Assembly: GCA_028282745.1 (NCBI GenBank)
Contig: JANQHJ010000091.1
Coordinates: 1 to 34,600 of the forward strand
Origin: Sedimentisphaerales bacterium
GTDB lineage: Bacteria; Planctomycetota; Phycisphaerae; Sedimentisphaerales; Anaerobacaceae
Reading direction: 5' to 3'
Length of the DNA: 34,600 nucleotides
The translations under genes and the position numbers were made by a program. This document shows positions 34,529 to 34,600 of this stretch, piece by piece. Under the pieces are notes generated by a model. That model worked only from the letters and a program-made list of their open reading frames with translations, had not been told where the DNA came from and searched no databases. Numbering within the stretch: position 1 is the first letter of the stretch; every line of letters starts with the position of its first letter.

Positions 34529-34600
34529 ATGTCGAGGAAAAAAACAATTCTTCTTTTACGGCGGTATCTGCGTTATCGCTCTAACCTCATTTCTTATATT
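34529..34600 (+). CDS. N-terminal fragment of an unidentified protein (runs off window)
   Basis: The frame from ATG 34529 is open to the end (24 codons: MSRKKTILLLRRYLRYRSNL and four more). AGGAAGGG a few bases upstream is a strong ribosome-binding site and a promoter lies at 34471-34500, so it is very likely a real gene. The basic start with RRYLRYR resembles the first residues of LolC/LolE-like ABC permeases (cytoplasmic basic segment before the first membrane helix), but the fragment is too short to be sure. Confidence 0.65.
   Translation, partial: MSRKKTILLLRRYLRYRSNLISYI

Overview
The window looks like a chromosomal segment of a Planctomycetota bacterium, most likely of class Phycisphaerae or a close relative. 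The evidence is the set of families present: several H-X9-DG type prepilin-like proteins, a sigma-70/ECF factor fused to a long membrane-linked C-terminal region, very large secreted LamG/FG-GAP/beta-helix proteins ending in a dockerin-like calcium motif, and a DUF2617 protein. Assignment is by family content only. There is no insertion sequence, prophage or CRISPR array that I can see; most of it reads as a stable chromosome with good Shine-Dalgarno sites.

Left part (1-6.2 kb). A truncated, exported tetratricopeptide-type repeat protein (minus) is preceded by a good promoter and a leader that may encode a 35-residue peptide. A CPBP membrane protease (minus) is divergent from murA (plus), the first committed enzyme of peptidoglycan synthesis. 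Two tandem paralogous prepilin-like genes (minus) follow, then a tiny cysteine-rich SAP-like protein (minus) with its own promoter and likely terminator.

Surface-protein block (6.4-15.1 kb, plus). A structured intergenic stretch that ends in a strong terminator hairpin lies just before the sigma-factor fusion gene. Two giant exported proteins follow at short spacing (34 and 24 bp), then a third prepilin-like gene. The two exported proteins share a homologous C-terminal half. A tRNA-Tyr(GUA) on the minus strand closes the block.

Middle (15.5-23.5 kb). A lipoprotein that combines a flagellar P-ring (FlgI)-like region with HEAT-like repeats is followed by smc. A MagIII/COG2231-type DNA glycosylase converges on smc with overlapping stop codons. 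Then come an AT-rich inverted-repeat intergenic region, a second CPBP protease, and a DUF2617 gene bounded by a clear promoter and terminator.

Metal-responsive operon (23.58-27.83 kb, plus). A perfect CsoR-type operator precedes csoR, an outer-membrane barrel protein, an FMN_bind-like exported protein, an OB-fold lipoprotein with a C-x3-C motif, an FtsX/MacB-type permease and its ATPase. All are tightly packed or overlapping. This is the best candidate here for an uncharacterised system: a copper- or thiol-responsive envelope transport machine.

Right part (27.84-34.6 kb). A two-helix membrane protein of unknown role is followed on the same (minus) strand by a glycogen/alpha-glucan operon (GT4 glycosyltransferase, GH57 amylase, GH133-type debranching enzyme). 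Next comes a 61-residue bacterial histone-fold protein with its own terminator, and at the right edge the first 24 codons of a plus-strand gene behind a good promoter.
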